Source of the DNA: Hordeum vulgare subsp. vulgare
Lineage: Eukaryota > Streptophyta > Magnoliopsida > Poales > Poaceae
DNA: 64,000 nt
Direction: 5' to 3'
NCBI RefSeq assembly: GCF_904849725.1
Contig: NC_058521.1
Span: forward strand, 562,298,176-562,362,175
Below, one piece after another: positions 36,352 to 45,969 of this stretch. Made by a program: the position numbers and the translations under genes. The notes under the pieces are model-generated. The model made no database searches, was not told the origin of the DNA, and saw only the letters and a program-made list of their open reading frames with translations. The first letter of the stretch is position 1; each line of letters starts with the position of its first letter.

Positions 36352-37347
36352 TTTGGAAGCGAGTTCCGTGGGCATCCATCGGTTGAGGCGGTGGCGGGTT
36401 AGGTGGTTGGACCGGACCTCCCACTGCAGCGGCTTGCAAAGGTTGATCAGGTCCCCCCCAGGAGTGCGCGGGGTGTCGAAGAGGCAAGTTGGATGTAGGT
36501 CGGTCGGGAGGCGTCCGTGATGCCTCCTTTGGTGAATGGCATCGAACGCACACTGTTGTCTCTCGAGCCGCCAGCCTTCGGTGTTCAGCTGTTCCGTCTC
36601 TGCAGCGATCATGGCCTGCTGCGTCTCCATCCTGGCAGCTTCCGCTTCCACGTCTTGCAGGGCCTTGGTCATCGCCTCCCGCAGCTTTGCCAGCTCGGCA
36701 TTGATCGATTCTTGATTCTCTCGCGTCACAGCGGTTGTCATGAGCCTGGTGACCTCCGCCGTTAAGTCCACCATGGCTTGAGCCGGGGTTTTCGACGTCT
36801 CGTCGGTCTCATTGTTGCCGGCCGGGTTTTACTGAGGTTGGGCCGCCCCTGCCATATAGATTGCAATTTGTCGATGGGATCTTTCAAGAATCTCGGGATC
36901 CATTGCCAGAGACAACCCTCTGAGTTGTCCTTCGTGAAGAGGATGAATTGAATCTGTCTCGCCCATGGATGACTCGCAGTCAGAATTGACGGGGGTGACC
37001 TCCTGGATTGTCGGTTCGTCTTGTACGCTGGCTCCCTGCATAAAACTGACAACAACGTGGTGTCTCTTGTCCTATCGTGTGATGGGGAGGACGTATCTGG
37101 CCGGCTCAACGATGTCGGTGGAGGTGTCTGGCTCAGCCACGGGTGTTCCAATCATGCCGATGAAGATGTTGATCTTATCGAAGGGGACTCTATAACCAGA
37201 TTCGACTGAATCGGCTTCTGGCCCCCACAGCGAGTTGTCGATGTAGTACCTTCCGCGGCGGCTCTTCGTCATGATGCCGACCGCATAGCTTTCTGACCCC
37301 GGTAGGGCTCCCTTTGAGAACTCAACTCCACCGTGCGCTAGCCCCAT
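36352..37347 (-). pseudogene. Gypsy-1 gag, N-terminal part
   Basis: Starts at ATG 37347 (MGLAHGGVEFSKG), only bases after the primer-binding site. The frame runs leftward through SRRGRYYIDNSLWGPEADSV and VPFDKINIFIGMIGTPVAEP. A stop lies at the end of the first ORF near 37072 and a TAA at 36829-36831. The next part, MVDLTAEVTRLMTTAVTREN onward (36774), is rich in A, E, Q and R and looks like a coiled coil. The frame is lost before 36352, since the continuing gag sequence at 26029 needs another frame. Solo LTR C interrupts the gene at its left edge. Confidence 0.75.
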
Positions 37348-37360
37348 GGTGGGCGCCAAC
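37348..37360 (-). other. Gypsy-1 primer-binding site
   Basis: On the minus strand GTTGGCGCCCACC follows the LTR end CCACAACA and runs into ATGGGGC, the gag start. I do not assign the tRNA. The start codon almost touching the primer site is unusual. Confidence 0.7.
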
Positions 37361-37870
37361 TGTTGTGGTTTTTTCATGGCAAATGTCCTCGTGAAAGGAC
37401 TTAAGGATGGAGCCATCGCACCTTGGTGGCGACTCAAAGGGGGTGAGCGAAAGCGAGACTCAGATTTACCCAGGTTCGGCCCCTCGTGTGGAGGTAAAAG
37501 CCTATGTCCTGCTTTGTGTAGATTGATGATGGTTTCGATTATAAGGAGGGCGTGACTCGCCTGACCTAGCTCTCGATGATTTCTAACTTGACCCTATCTT
37601 CCCCAGGGACTCGCCTTTATATACAGGTTGAGGCCCTAGGATTTACAAGAGTCGTGTCTATGCTACAAATCGTAGCTTTCCCTATCTCTAAGTCGTCGTG
37701 CTTTCCATGACTGGAAATCTCCTTGGCAGCGCATCCTCCTCACAGCTCCTGAACCGCCATCCGGCTCCTGGGCCTCCTGGGCCAAGGCTTGTATCTTCGG
37801 AAATATGAGACGCCCCTTTTAGTGAACGGACCGATTAGGGCGGGTTACACCGCAGGTAATATCCTCAACA
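37361..37870 (-). repeat. 5' LTR of Gypsy-1
   Basis: The right boundary on the minus strand (…CCACAACA at 37361) is firm because of the adjacent primer site. The other end is taken as TGTTGAGGATATTACC (37870), giving 510 bp; this is less certain because the 3' LTR is out of view. A TATATAAAGG box on the minus strand lies near 37614-37623. Confidence 0.68.
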
Positions 37871-39865
37871 CTCGACCTGGTATAAATTTCACGAAGGGAA
37901 CGGCCGATTCACCCAAACGTTTTCTCCCGGGACGTTGTTCGCGAGGTGACCTCCAGCTTTTGCTCTTGCTAGCCAGACAGCCGCGATACGGTCTGTAGCT
38001 GAGACAAAGAGTGGGCCTTAGGTACCGTAGACGCTACTAGCTCCGTCTACGGGGAGGAACGAATCAGGCCAAACGGATGGCGCCCGGGCCGAAACAATCT
38101 CGGCGCCGGGGTGAGCAGCAGAGTAGCTTAAATGAATGCGGTTATGGCCCTCGAGTATTGCTCGGGGTATTTGCTTTTGCGCGCGGTGCAAGGATGCACA
38201 GACAGGAGCTCACATTGGTTTTCGTGTAGACGAGGTTGTTGTTGTCGATGACAGTCGGCGTGGTTTCTGTGAGCGGAGCGCGCTGGCCCGCCCACTGGGT
38301 CTGGCCAACGGGCCTTCGACGGTCGATGGTTGTGCTAGCCGGCCAGGCCCGACGACCGAACGTGAAAGCGGATGGGTGACCGGGTCGGCTCGGTGTCGAA
38401 GTAGGTGGCGGATTGGCTAGGCCGCGACGCGGGCGGGCCAGCCGACCAAGCGGTGATGCTGCTTTTCTTGCAAACAACATTTTTTACTTCTCTCGACAGG
38501 AGTTTTTTTTGTCGGCACGTCCTTTGACTTTTCTTCATGAGCTAGTCCCTTTTCTTGTGCCAAGCTGGCTGGGGGAGAGCGAAGCGCAGCCGGCGCCGGT
38601 TGGGGAGGCGAGCCGACATGGGTAAGCGCGGGAGACCAGCCGGAGTGCGTGGCCATACGGAGTGGGGGCATAGCCGGCCGGGGAGCAGCCGGCAGCCAGC
38701 TGGGGAGGCGAGTGGGCGCAACAGGGGGAGGCCAGTCCGAGTGGGCAGCCAGCCGGAGTGGGGCGCAGCCGGCCAAGGTGGCCATTCGGCCGGGGAGTAG
38801 CCGGCGCCGGCCGGGGAGGCGGCTGCGGCGGGCGTGACAAGGCCTTCGGGTGGCAGGAGGAGGGTGGCGTCTCCGACGAGCGAGAGGTTCGCCCGCGAGG
38901 CGACGGTATCGTAGCGGAGCGGCTCGCCCGCGGGCGTGGACCAGCGGAGACCGCACCAGAGGCAGAGCGGCGTGGAGGCGTTCCAGGTGGTAAGCTAAGC
39001 GTTGAGAGCGGCCCCTACAGCGCGGGCTTGAGCCTGTCCAGGAGGAGGGCTACATCGCCGGCGGCGATGGCGGGCGACGGGGAGAGGAGCAAGAGGAAGA
39101 AGCTAGCGAAGAGGAGGAGATAGTGGGGCACTATGGCGCGCGCTGTAGTAGGCATCATCTTACAAATAGTGTGCACTAGAAGAAGCTACGGTAAGCGGAA
39201 TGAAGCTGGAAGCTCGGAGTGGACGGAGCAGCGCACGACGAGGATAACCCCACGACAGATGTTGTGGTGCGCAGCTGCGGGAGGGGCAGGAGGTGCCGGA
39301 GCCGGCGGCTTGGAGGCCGAGTGGTGTGCAGGTGCGCGAGGCTGGAGCCGGTGAAGCGAGCGCGCGGAGCACAACGCGGTCCTTGGAGAAAATGTCTCGT
39401 TGTTGCTCGACATGCTGAACGGAGAGATGCCTGCGTGCGCGTGCGTGGGAGTCGGGTCGGAGCTACGGAACGACAATAAAAGCAATCGGTTGATGGCCTA
39501 GGACGGCGACCAACGCCCGTGTGAGCGGGACAGAGAGGGACAGCTCCGCTGGGTTGGTGAAGAGCTTCGATGGAAGAAGGCAAAGCAGACACGGATGGCG
39601 ACGCGGCGGCACCGGGTACTCGCACAGCATCGCGGGCGAAGAGAAACGGCACGGGCGGCTGGGCCATAACGGGTGTCGGGCTGTCTCAACAATGGTGACA
39701 AAGAGGGCGAGGCCGGCGACGAGGACGCGCTGCTCCGCATGGTCGCCCCAGGGGCGTGTCGGTGTCGGGCCCCCGAGCGCTAGCGGAGAGACGATGGCGG
39801 CGCCACGGTGATGACGGCGACAAGGGTCCCGCCCGGATCGCGGTTCCAGCAGCAACATGCCCCAC
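37871..39865 (-). other. Gypsy-2 leader, GC-rich, no recognisable gene
   Basis: No convincing gene was found on either strand over 2 kb. Many overlapping open frames reflect GC content. The segment 38560-38840 contains degenerate repeats of a (C)AGCCGG(A/C)G(T)GGGG unit. None of the translations resembles a gag, RT or host protein that I recognise. Confidence 0.5.
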
Positions 39866-40173
39866 GGTGTGCGCCAACTATCGTGGTATTTTTAGAACAC
39901 ATGCCAGGGGGTGGCTTAGAGAGGTGAGAGCAAGGCCGCTGTGGAGATCCGGAACGGGTTGGGCAACAACATGTGGTGGTTTACCCAGGTTCGGGGCCCT
40001 CGCGTGGAGGTAACACCCCTATTCCTACATGTGTGTATATAGGGAGAGTATATAGTTGTACATGGTGCTCCTTGAGCTGTTTGGAGAACGAAGAAGGAGG
40101 CTAAGAGCTCTCCTCCTCTCCTAGAGAGTGGAGAATGAGAGAATGGGGGAGCCTGGGAGAATCCTCCCCCTAT

Positions 40174-40175
<2 letters not shown>

Positions 40176-40209
<34 letters not shown>
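40176..40209 (+). repeat. (GT)17 microsatellite
   Basis: Uninterrupted GT dinucleotides inside the Gypsy-2 LTR; a potential length-variable marker. Confidence 0.95.
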
Positions 40210-40212
<3 letters not shown>

Positions 40213-40479
40213 GGGTCTCTGTGCCCCCTCCATGTGTCTCCCCGTGGGCGGGCTCCCTGTGTCACCTTATAAAGGGGTGCCTAGAGGACAAGGGGGCCCA
40301 CAGGGCCTAACTTTTATTGTTGGGCATGATGGGTGAGGGGCCCGCCTGGCCTAACTTTACTGCTAGAGGTGACCGGTGCGCAGTGATGCAGACTAGGCTG
40401 CCGGGGCACAGTGATGCAGGTTGCAACGTCCTCCCGTCTCGTCTGATGGGACGTTGCAGCTATCCTTGCTGGGCTCCAC

Positions 40480-40611
40480 ACGGACAGGTTCCAGCCGGCC
40501 AGGGTTCCAGTCGGACAGTCTCGAGCCGGCAAGGTTCCAGCCGGCCAGGTTCCAGCCAGCCAGTCTCCAGTCGGCCACGTTCCGGCCAGTTGGGTCCCAG
40601 CCAGCCGGTCT
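40480..40611 (+). repeat. Minisatellite of about 16 bp (AGGTTCCAGCCGGCC-like)
   Basis: About eight imperfect copies of GGTTCCAGCCGGCCA variants (TCGGAC, GCCAGC and similar) lie in the Gypsy-2 LTR. The unit explains the long minus-strand frame rich in LAGW/LAGT repeats, which is not a gene. Confidence 0.8.
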
Positions 40612-41041
40612 TCTGTCTTTACTTGTTTGATTGTCTTTGTCGATTCGCAGGGTATGACGTATCGGGGATAACTCCCCCGATGTTTTTTGAAATGTTGTAT
40701 CATCTTCTTTAGCCTACCCGGGGTCATCCCCCCCCCCCCCTCGACAAATCCCGAGTGTTGTTGTGGGGGGCGCTTCCTCCTTTGTTCTCGTGTGCTAGAG
40801 ATTTTGGTAATGCACGCGGGAACGAAGGGAGGAGGAGTCATCACCAACCTTCGAATTAGTAGTGTGAGGGAGTGTCCACCAACATACACCACCATATAAG
40901 TGTAAGAAAGTGTGCACCATATACACCATGAGATATGAGAGTTTTTCAAGGAAGCCTCGACACACCGAAACTCAACTCATACTGATTTTTATATACATCA
41001 ATAGTTGTCATCGATTTTTAATCTTTGAATCATGAACACAG

Positions 41042-42226
41042 GAAATGTCGTCTATCTACAAGAGGATCCCTGAGTGTGATTATTGCGGCGAAGATCGTGG
41101 TCTGTGCGACCGGCCTCACCTACGAAACGGCAGGTTCTTCACCATCAAGCTTGACGAGACTTTTGATGTTTTTATGGTACACAACGATGACCACTATTTT
41201 TGCTTCTTTGCTTTGTTTTTCTTTGCTTCGACGTGTAATTTCTGTTTTTTTAATTCGAGTAGTTCATCCCCTGCCATGCAAGAAGGTATGTCTTCGAGAA
41301 GCTCGGCTTCCAAGAAATGGAGAATATGGAGATGATGCGATCTCACGTGAGGACTAAACATGGTTCTACATTTTTGATTAAACTATATAGTGTAGTTAAT
41401 CACTCGCATTTTGGTTGCTCAACTTGGCAAGCTCTATGCCAGGCATATCGATTTCAGGAGGTTATGGAAATAACCTTCGATATTCGTCCAGAATATGATG
41501 TTGAATGTAGTATCGACATTTGGGTGGATGTCGATATGCTTCGAATTTTACCTCTATGTGAGTTTGTCAACCATATTTGTTAAACAATTTGCATTGTTTA
41601 TTTAAAAATACTTGGTGTTCCTCCCTACTGAACTTGTTTATTTTTAATTCACGGCTTATTTCCTGTCTTTGAGTGAAACACGGAAGACAGTAGACAGGAC
41701 ACACTACACTTATGGATCACATATAACTTGGAAGGAGAATGATTCTGTTGTCAGCTTTGTTAATCGTGTCATGTTTGCTAAGGACAACATATATAATGGA
41801 CCTGGCCCAAATTATACATTATACATGCCACTAGTGCATAGGTTGAGGGTTCATGACATTCGCGCAAATATCTTGGTAAGAGTTGCTAACTACACTACTA
41901 TTACGTAAATTACATTGCTAATTATGCTATTATTATGTAAATTACATTGTTAACAAGGCTACTATTATGTTCTTCAAGGGAAACTGTCAAATGGTGTTGT
42001 GCCTCCTTTGATGCATGGCAAAGGTAATATGACAATTAAAAGTCCTACGAGGGCCCAATTCGCTTTTTCATACTTGACTCGGCGCAAACCACAAGGAAAA
42101 GTACAAATTGAAGCATGGGAAGAAATAAAGAAGGATCGCAAGCCACAGGTTGGAGATTGTTGGATGTGTTTGCTTCATATTCTGTTTTATGACATTTTAC
42201 CTAGGAGAGAGGACTGGGTCCTATGA
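41042..42226 (+). CDS. CACTA-1 accessory protein, multi-exon (function unknown)
   Basis: Predicted exons: 41042-41176 (intron ends AACACAG, next begins GTACAC), 41263-41557, one covering 41669-41875 (ends before GTAAGAG) and a last one from about 41980 to the TGA at 42224-42226. The first exon has a Cys/His cluster, CDYCGEDRGLCDRPH; the second contains FIPCHARRYVFEKLGFQEME and a beta-rich stretch that could be a B3-like DNA-binding fold. The last has LMHGKGNMTIKSPTRAQFAF and a short Lys-rich helix. Proteins of this pattern accompany CACTA transposases in grasses (recalled). Exon 2 to exon 3 phase is unresolved. A 5' exon may be missing. Role presumed in transposon DNA binding; not proven. Confidence 0.6.
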
Positions 42227-42747
42227 GAGAGGAGTTTTTCTAATTTATATGAACTTGGCATTATCAAATAGGATGATGATGATTATGGCATTTTTCTGTT
42301 TTATGACAATTTAACTTGGTATGATTAAGATGATGATGAGATGTTAGATGATTAAGAGGATGATGAGTTCTTAGATGATTAAAGTCGATGGATGCAAGTG
42401 ACCAAGTTGAATTAGAGGAAAATATGATGTTGCAATTCGCAACATCATATTTTCCCTCTAACCCAACTTTATCGCTTGCACCGATTCACTTTAGTTTAAA
42501 TGTTGGTTTTTGCACAATTATTTTTTTTGTTGTATATTAATATGTATAACCGTGTGTAAATACAATATAAATATTTAAAAAATGCATGGTTAGTAGTGGC
42601 GTGGGTGAGAAAAAAGCGTTGCTGCTAACGCTTAGGTCACAAACGCTACTGCTACAAGTTAGTTGTAGCGCCACAACAGTAGTGCGGCTCCCCGCGTTAC
42701 TGATAGGCTTCTAACCCGCGCTGCTACTAGGGTTTTTCCTAGTAGTG
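42227..42747 (+). other. CACTA-1 3' non-coding end with hairpin and subterminal repeats
   Basis: Contains GATGATGA-rich sequence, a long hairpin (42381-42494), an AT-rich stretch and the subterminal repeat block 42596-42747 (GCTGCTAACGC, AACGCTACTGCTAC, AGTTAGTAGCG variants) where CACTA transposases normally bind. Confidence 0.8.
42381..42494. repeat. Long inverted repeat (about 53-bp arms, 5-nt loop)
   Basis: Left arm 42381-42433 and right arm 42439-42494 are near-complementary over their length; the inner 13 bp (AATATGATGTTGC / GCAACATCATATT) are perfect around the loop AATTC. It lies downstream of the CACTA-1 ORF stop. It could be a folded 3' UTR or a small foldback element. Confidence 0.88.
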
Positions 42748-42832
42748 CGATGTCCAACTCTGACTACGATCTTCATGCATCTATATGACTGTAATGCATA
42801 TTACAGGAGATCGCCGCGTCACATGACATCAC

Positions 42833-44249
42833 TAATACGTCTCCATCGTATCTACTTTTCCAAACTCTTTTGCCCTTGTTTTGGACTCTAATTTGCATGA
42901 TTTGAATGGAACTAACCCGGACTAACGTTGTTTTCAGCAGAATTGCCATGGTGTTGTTTTTGCACAGAAATAAAACTTCTCGGAATGACCTAGAAATTTA
43001 CGAGGATTTGTTGTGGAATATATAAAAAATACTAGCACAAGAATTACCTAGAAGGACGGAGCCAGGAGCCCACAAGCCCAGGAGGCGTGCCCCCCCCCCC
43101 CGGCCGCGCCTAGCAGGCTTGTGAGGCCCTCGTGGATACGCCGCCTCCAACTCCAGATCTATATAGTCTCTCTCGCCCAGAAAAAATTAAGAGAGAAGAG
43201 TTCATCGCGTTTTACGTTATGGAGCCGCCGCCACCACCTGTTCTTCCTGTGGAGGAGAGATTTGGAGTCTGTTCTGTGCTCCGGAGAGGGGAGATCGACG
43301 CCCTCGTCATCATCAACCATCCTGAATCGCCAATTCCATGATGCTCTTCACCGTTTGTGAGTAATCTCATCGTAAGCTTGCTGGACGGTGATGGGTTGGA
43401 TGAGATCTATCATGTAATCGAGTTAGTTTTGATGGGGTTTGATCCCTACTATCCACTTTGTTCTGAGATTGATGTTGCTACTACTTTGCTATGCTTAATG
43501 CTTGTCACTAGGGCCCGAGTGTCATGATTTCAGATCTGAACCTATTATGTTTTCATCAACATATGTGTGTTCTTGATCCTATCTTGCAAGTTGTAGTCAC
43601 CTACTATGTGTTATGACCCGGCAACCCCAGAGTGACAATAGCCGGAACCACTCCCGGAGATGACCATAGTATGAGGAGTTCCTGTATTCACTAAGTGCTA
43701 ATGCTTTGTTCCGGTTCTCTATTAAAAGGATACCTTAATATCCCTAAGTTTCCATTAGGACCCCGCTCGCACGGGAGGGATGGACATTAGATGTCATGCA
43801 AGTTCTTTTCCATAAGCATGTATGACTATATACGGAATACATGCCTACATTACATTAATGAACTGGAGCTAGTAACAAATCACCCCATGTTATAACTGAT
43901 ACATGATGAATATCATCCGACATAATTATCCATCACCGATCCAATGCCTACGAGTCTTTTCCTACTAGTCCTTGCTGTTATACTTTACCGCTACTGCTGT
44001 CACTGCTGCTACTGTTACCGCTACTGTTGTCACTGCTGCTACTGTTACCGTTGCTACCATTGCTATCACACTACTTTGCTACTGAAACTTTGCTGCAGAT
44101 ACTAAGTCTTTCAGGTGTGGTTGAATTGACAACTCAACTGCTGATACTCAAGAATATTCTTTGGCTTCCCCTTGTGTCGAATCAACAAATTTGGGTTGAA
44201 TACTCTACCCTCTAAAACTGTTGCGATCCCCTATACTTGTGGATTATCA
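42833..44249 (+). repeat. 5' LTR of element D
   Basis: The LTR is 1,417 bp, TAATACGTCTCCATCG (TA for TG) to GGATTATCA. Inverted repeat arms 43065-43078 and 43116-43128 enclose a poly-C run. TATATA is at 43160-43165. Two copies of a 30-bp minisatellite (43985-44044) lie near the end, versus three in the 3' LTR. Confidence 0.93.
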
Positions 44250-44260
44250 AGACTATTTTC

Positions 44261-44275
44261 TGGCGCCGTTGCCGG
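44261..44275 (+). other. Primer-binding site of element D (tRNA-Asp type)
   Basis: TGGCGCCGTTGCCGG starts 12 bases after the LTR end and is identical to that of element A. Confidence 0.87.
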
Positions 44276-44328
44276 GGAGGCCTAGCTCTATTCTCTGAGT
44301 CACTTGGGATTTACGTCTGTTGATCACT

Positions 44329-45969
44329 ATGAGCAATCCGAGAGATCCAAAAACTAAAGTCTTGCCCTCAACTACGAGGACAGGTAAGGAACTGCCATCT
44401 AGCTCTGCACTTGATTCACCTTCAGTTATGAGTAAGTTTGCGACACCACCACCTACTAGAAATTATGATGTGTCGCATGTTCTTGATGATGCTACTTCTG
44501 CTATCCATGATGCTTATGATGATGCTTTGCTTGATACTGCTTTGCCACTGGGTGCATTCCTTGATGCAAAAATTGCTAGAGTTGCTGCCGAATGTGATGA
44601 TACTTCTGAAACTGCTGAAATTATTGAAGTAGAACCTGCTATTTCACCTGTTAGAACTAGCTCTCCTAGATATGAATTTCCTGATATACCTGAGGGTTAT
44701 GTGATGGAGGGAGAGGTAGCTGAGGACTTTCTTGCTTGTAAGGATAGCTATGATCTTGAGAATTTATTGCTCCAGTGGAAAGAAAATCTCTGAACGCTAG
44801 AATGAAATACGTCCTAAGTTTTCTACTTCGCCTATCTTTGTTATTGATAAGGATTATGAATTCTCTATCGATCCTGAGTTAATCACTTTGGTCGAATCTG
44901 ATCCTTTTCATGGTTATGAGTCTGAAACGGTTGTAGCACATCTTACCAAACTGCACGATATAGCCACCCTATTCACAAGTGAGGAAAAGATTCGCCATTA
45001 CTATATCCTTAAGTTGTTTCCTTTCTCGCTAAAGGGTGATGCTAAGACTTGGTTCACTTCTCTTGCTCCTGGTTGTGTGTGTAGTTCCCAGGATATGATT
45101 TACTACTTCTCTGAGAAATATTTTCCTGCCCATAAGAAACAAGTTGCCTTGCAGGATATATATAACTTTGTGCAAGTTGAAGAAGAGAGTCTCCCACAAG
45201 CTTGGGGGAGGCTTGTTTAGTTACTAAATGCTTTGCCTGATCACCCTCTTGAGAAAAATGAAATACTTGATATCTTTTATAATGGACTAATCGATGCTTC
45301 TAGGGACCACCTAGATAGTTGTGCTGGTTGTGTTTTCAGGGAACGAACTGTGGAACAAGCTGAGATTCTATTGAATAATATCTTGAGCAATGATAATGCT
45401 TGGACTATTCCCGAACCACCTCCGAAGCCAACTCCAAAGAAAAGGGGTATCCTATTCCTTAGTCCTGAAGATATGCAAGAAGCTAAGAAATCTATGCAAG
45501 AGGAAGGTATTAAATCTGAAGATGTTAAGAATCTACCACCTATCAAAGAAATACATGGTCTTGATAACCCGACACAGGTAGTAGAGGTAAATTCTCTTCG
45601 CAGATTCAATGAGAGTGATATTCCTTTTGATAAACCTGCTAGCTTATGCTTAGATGAATTTGATAACTTTGTTGCCAAACAAAAAAGTTTCAATGATTAT
45701 GTTAGCACACAATTGAGGCAAAATGCTCGTATGATTGATCATATAAGTGCTTGTGTCGATAGAAATGTCAATGATCTTAAGCTTTTGAGTAAACATGCCT
45801 ATATGGTCACTACTCAAGTAGAACAAGTACTTAAGGCTCAAAATGAATTTCTCAATGAGTTGAATGACAAGTGTGTTAGAGTTGTCACTAGAGGTGGTAG
45901 AATGACCCACGAACCTTTGTATCATGAGGGCCATCCTAAGAGAATTGAACAAGATTCTCAAGGAGTTAG
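44329..45969 (+). pseudogene. Element D gag (broken, continues after Copia-3)
   Basis: ATG at 44329 (MSNPRDPKTKVL) opens a frame ending at 44793. The gag core continues in another frame from about 44830: PFHGYESETVVAHLTKLHDI, IRHYYILKLFPFSLKGDAKT and WFTSLAPG, with a TAG at 45218-45220. Downstream are a Pro/Lys linker and an amphipathic region (NARMIDHISACVDRNVNDLK) ending at the Copia-3 target site. The HxxKLxxI...WFxSL pattern is typical of Athila/Gypsy capsid domains. The frame reads on by chance into Copia-3's LTR as far as 46282. Confidence 0.85.

Larger units (their letters stand above)
1..37870 (-). mobile_element. Gypsy-1: Tat-type Ty3/Gypsy retrotransposon, split into four pieces
   Basis: Minus-strand element present as 1-4254, 19499-19634, 23763-26029 and 36347-37870. 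The intervening blocks are later insertions with perfect 5-bp target duplications. Read right to left, the order is LTR, primer-binding site, gag, protease, RT, RNase H, second RNase H, integrase, 3' non-coding region. The extra archaeal-type RNase H between RNase H and integrase is the hallmark of the Tat lineage (established knowledge). The coding region carries at least eight in-frame stops and several frameshifts, so it is dead. The 3' LTR is not found in the first 1.1 kb and presumably lies beyond the left edge, so this element's own target duplication cannot be checked. Confidence 0.88.
37871..40700 (-). mobile_element. Gypsy-2: LTR plus leader of a second minus-strand Gypsy element
   Basis: At 39866-39878 the minus strand reads TACCACGATA followed by GTTGGCGCACACCGTGGGG, the same layout as the Gypsy-1 LTR/primer-site junction. 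The LTR therefore runs right from 39878 to about 40700, and 37871-39865 would be its leader or early gag region. Gypsy-1 interrupts it on the left, so its body is not visible in this window. The outer LTR end is uncertain. Two minisatellites and a GT repeat occur in it. Confidence 0.62.
39878..40700 (-). repeat. LTR of Gypsy-2
   Basis: The LTR end on the minus strand is TACCACGATA (TA instead of CA). The + strand GTTTACCCAGGTTCGGGGCC near 39978 parallels GATTTACCCAGGTTCGGCCC in the Gypsy-1 LTR (near 37463). Minus-strand TATA: CCTTTATAAG at 40266-40275. The distal end near 40700 is approximate. Confidence 0.62.
40701..42747 (+). mobile_element. CACTA-1: 3' part of a CACTA (En/Spm-like) DNA transposon
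   Basis: The right end reads ...CTACTAGGGTTTTTCCTAGTAGTG at 42724-42747, the inverted form of a CACTACTAGGAAAA terminus. Subterminal repeats of CGCTACT/AGTAGCG type precede it (42596-42747). A spliced ORF on the plus strand (41042-42226) lies upstream. The left part is not seen: Gypsy-2 abuts at about 40700. CGA at 42748-42750 is the likely 3-bp target duplication, but the partner copy cannot be located. Confidence 0.82.

Noticed and set aside
38417..39667. Long Pro/Arg/Ala-rich minus-strand frames (179 and 163 codons)
   Set aside because: GC-rich repeats in the Gypsy-2 leader; open on both strands at once and without recognisable motifs.
40314..40949. 211-codon minus-strand frame with LAGTW/LAGWN repeats
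   Set aside because: It translates the 16-bp minisatellite of the Gypsy-2 LTR; the repeats are DNA-level, and the frame crosses a poly-C tract and an element boundary.
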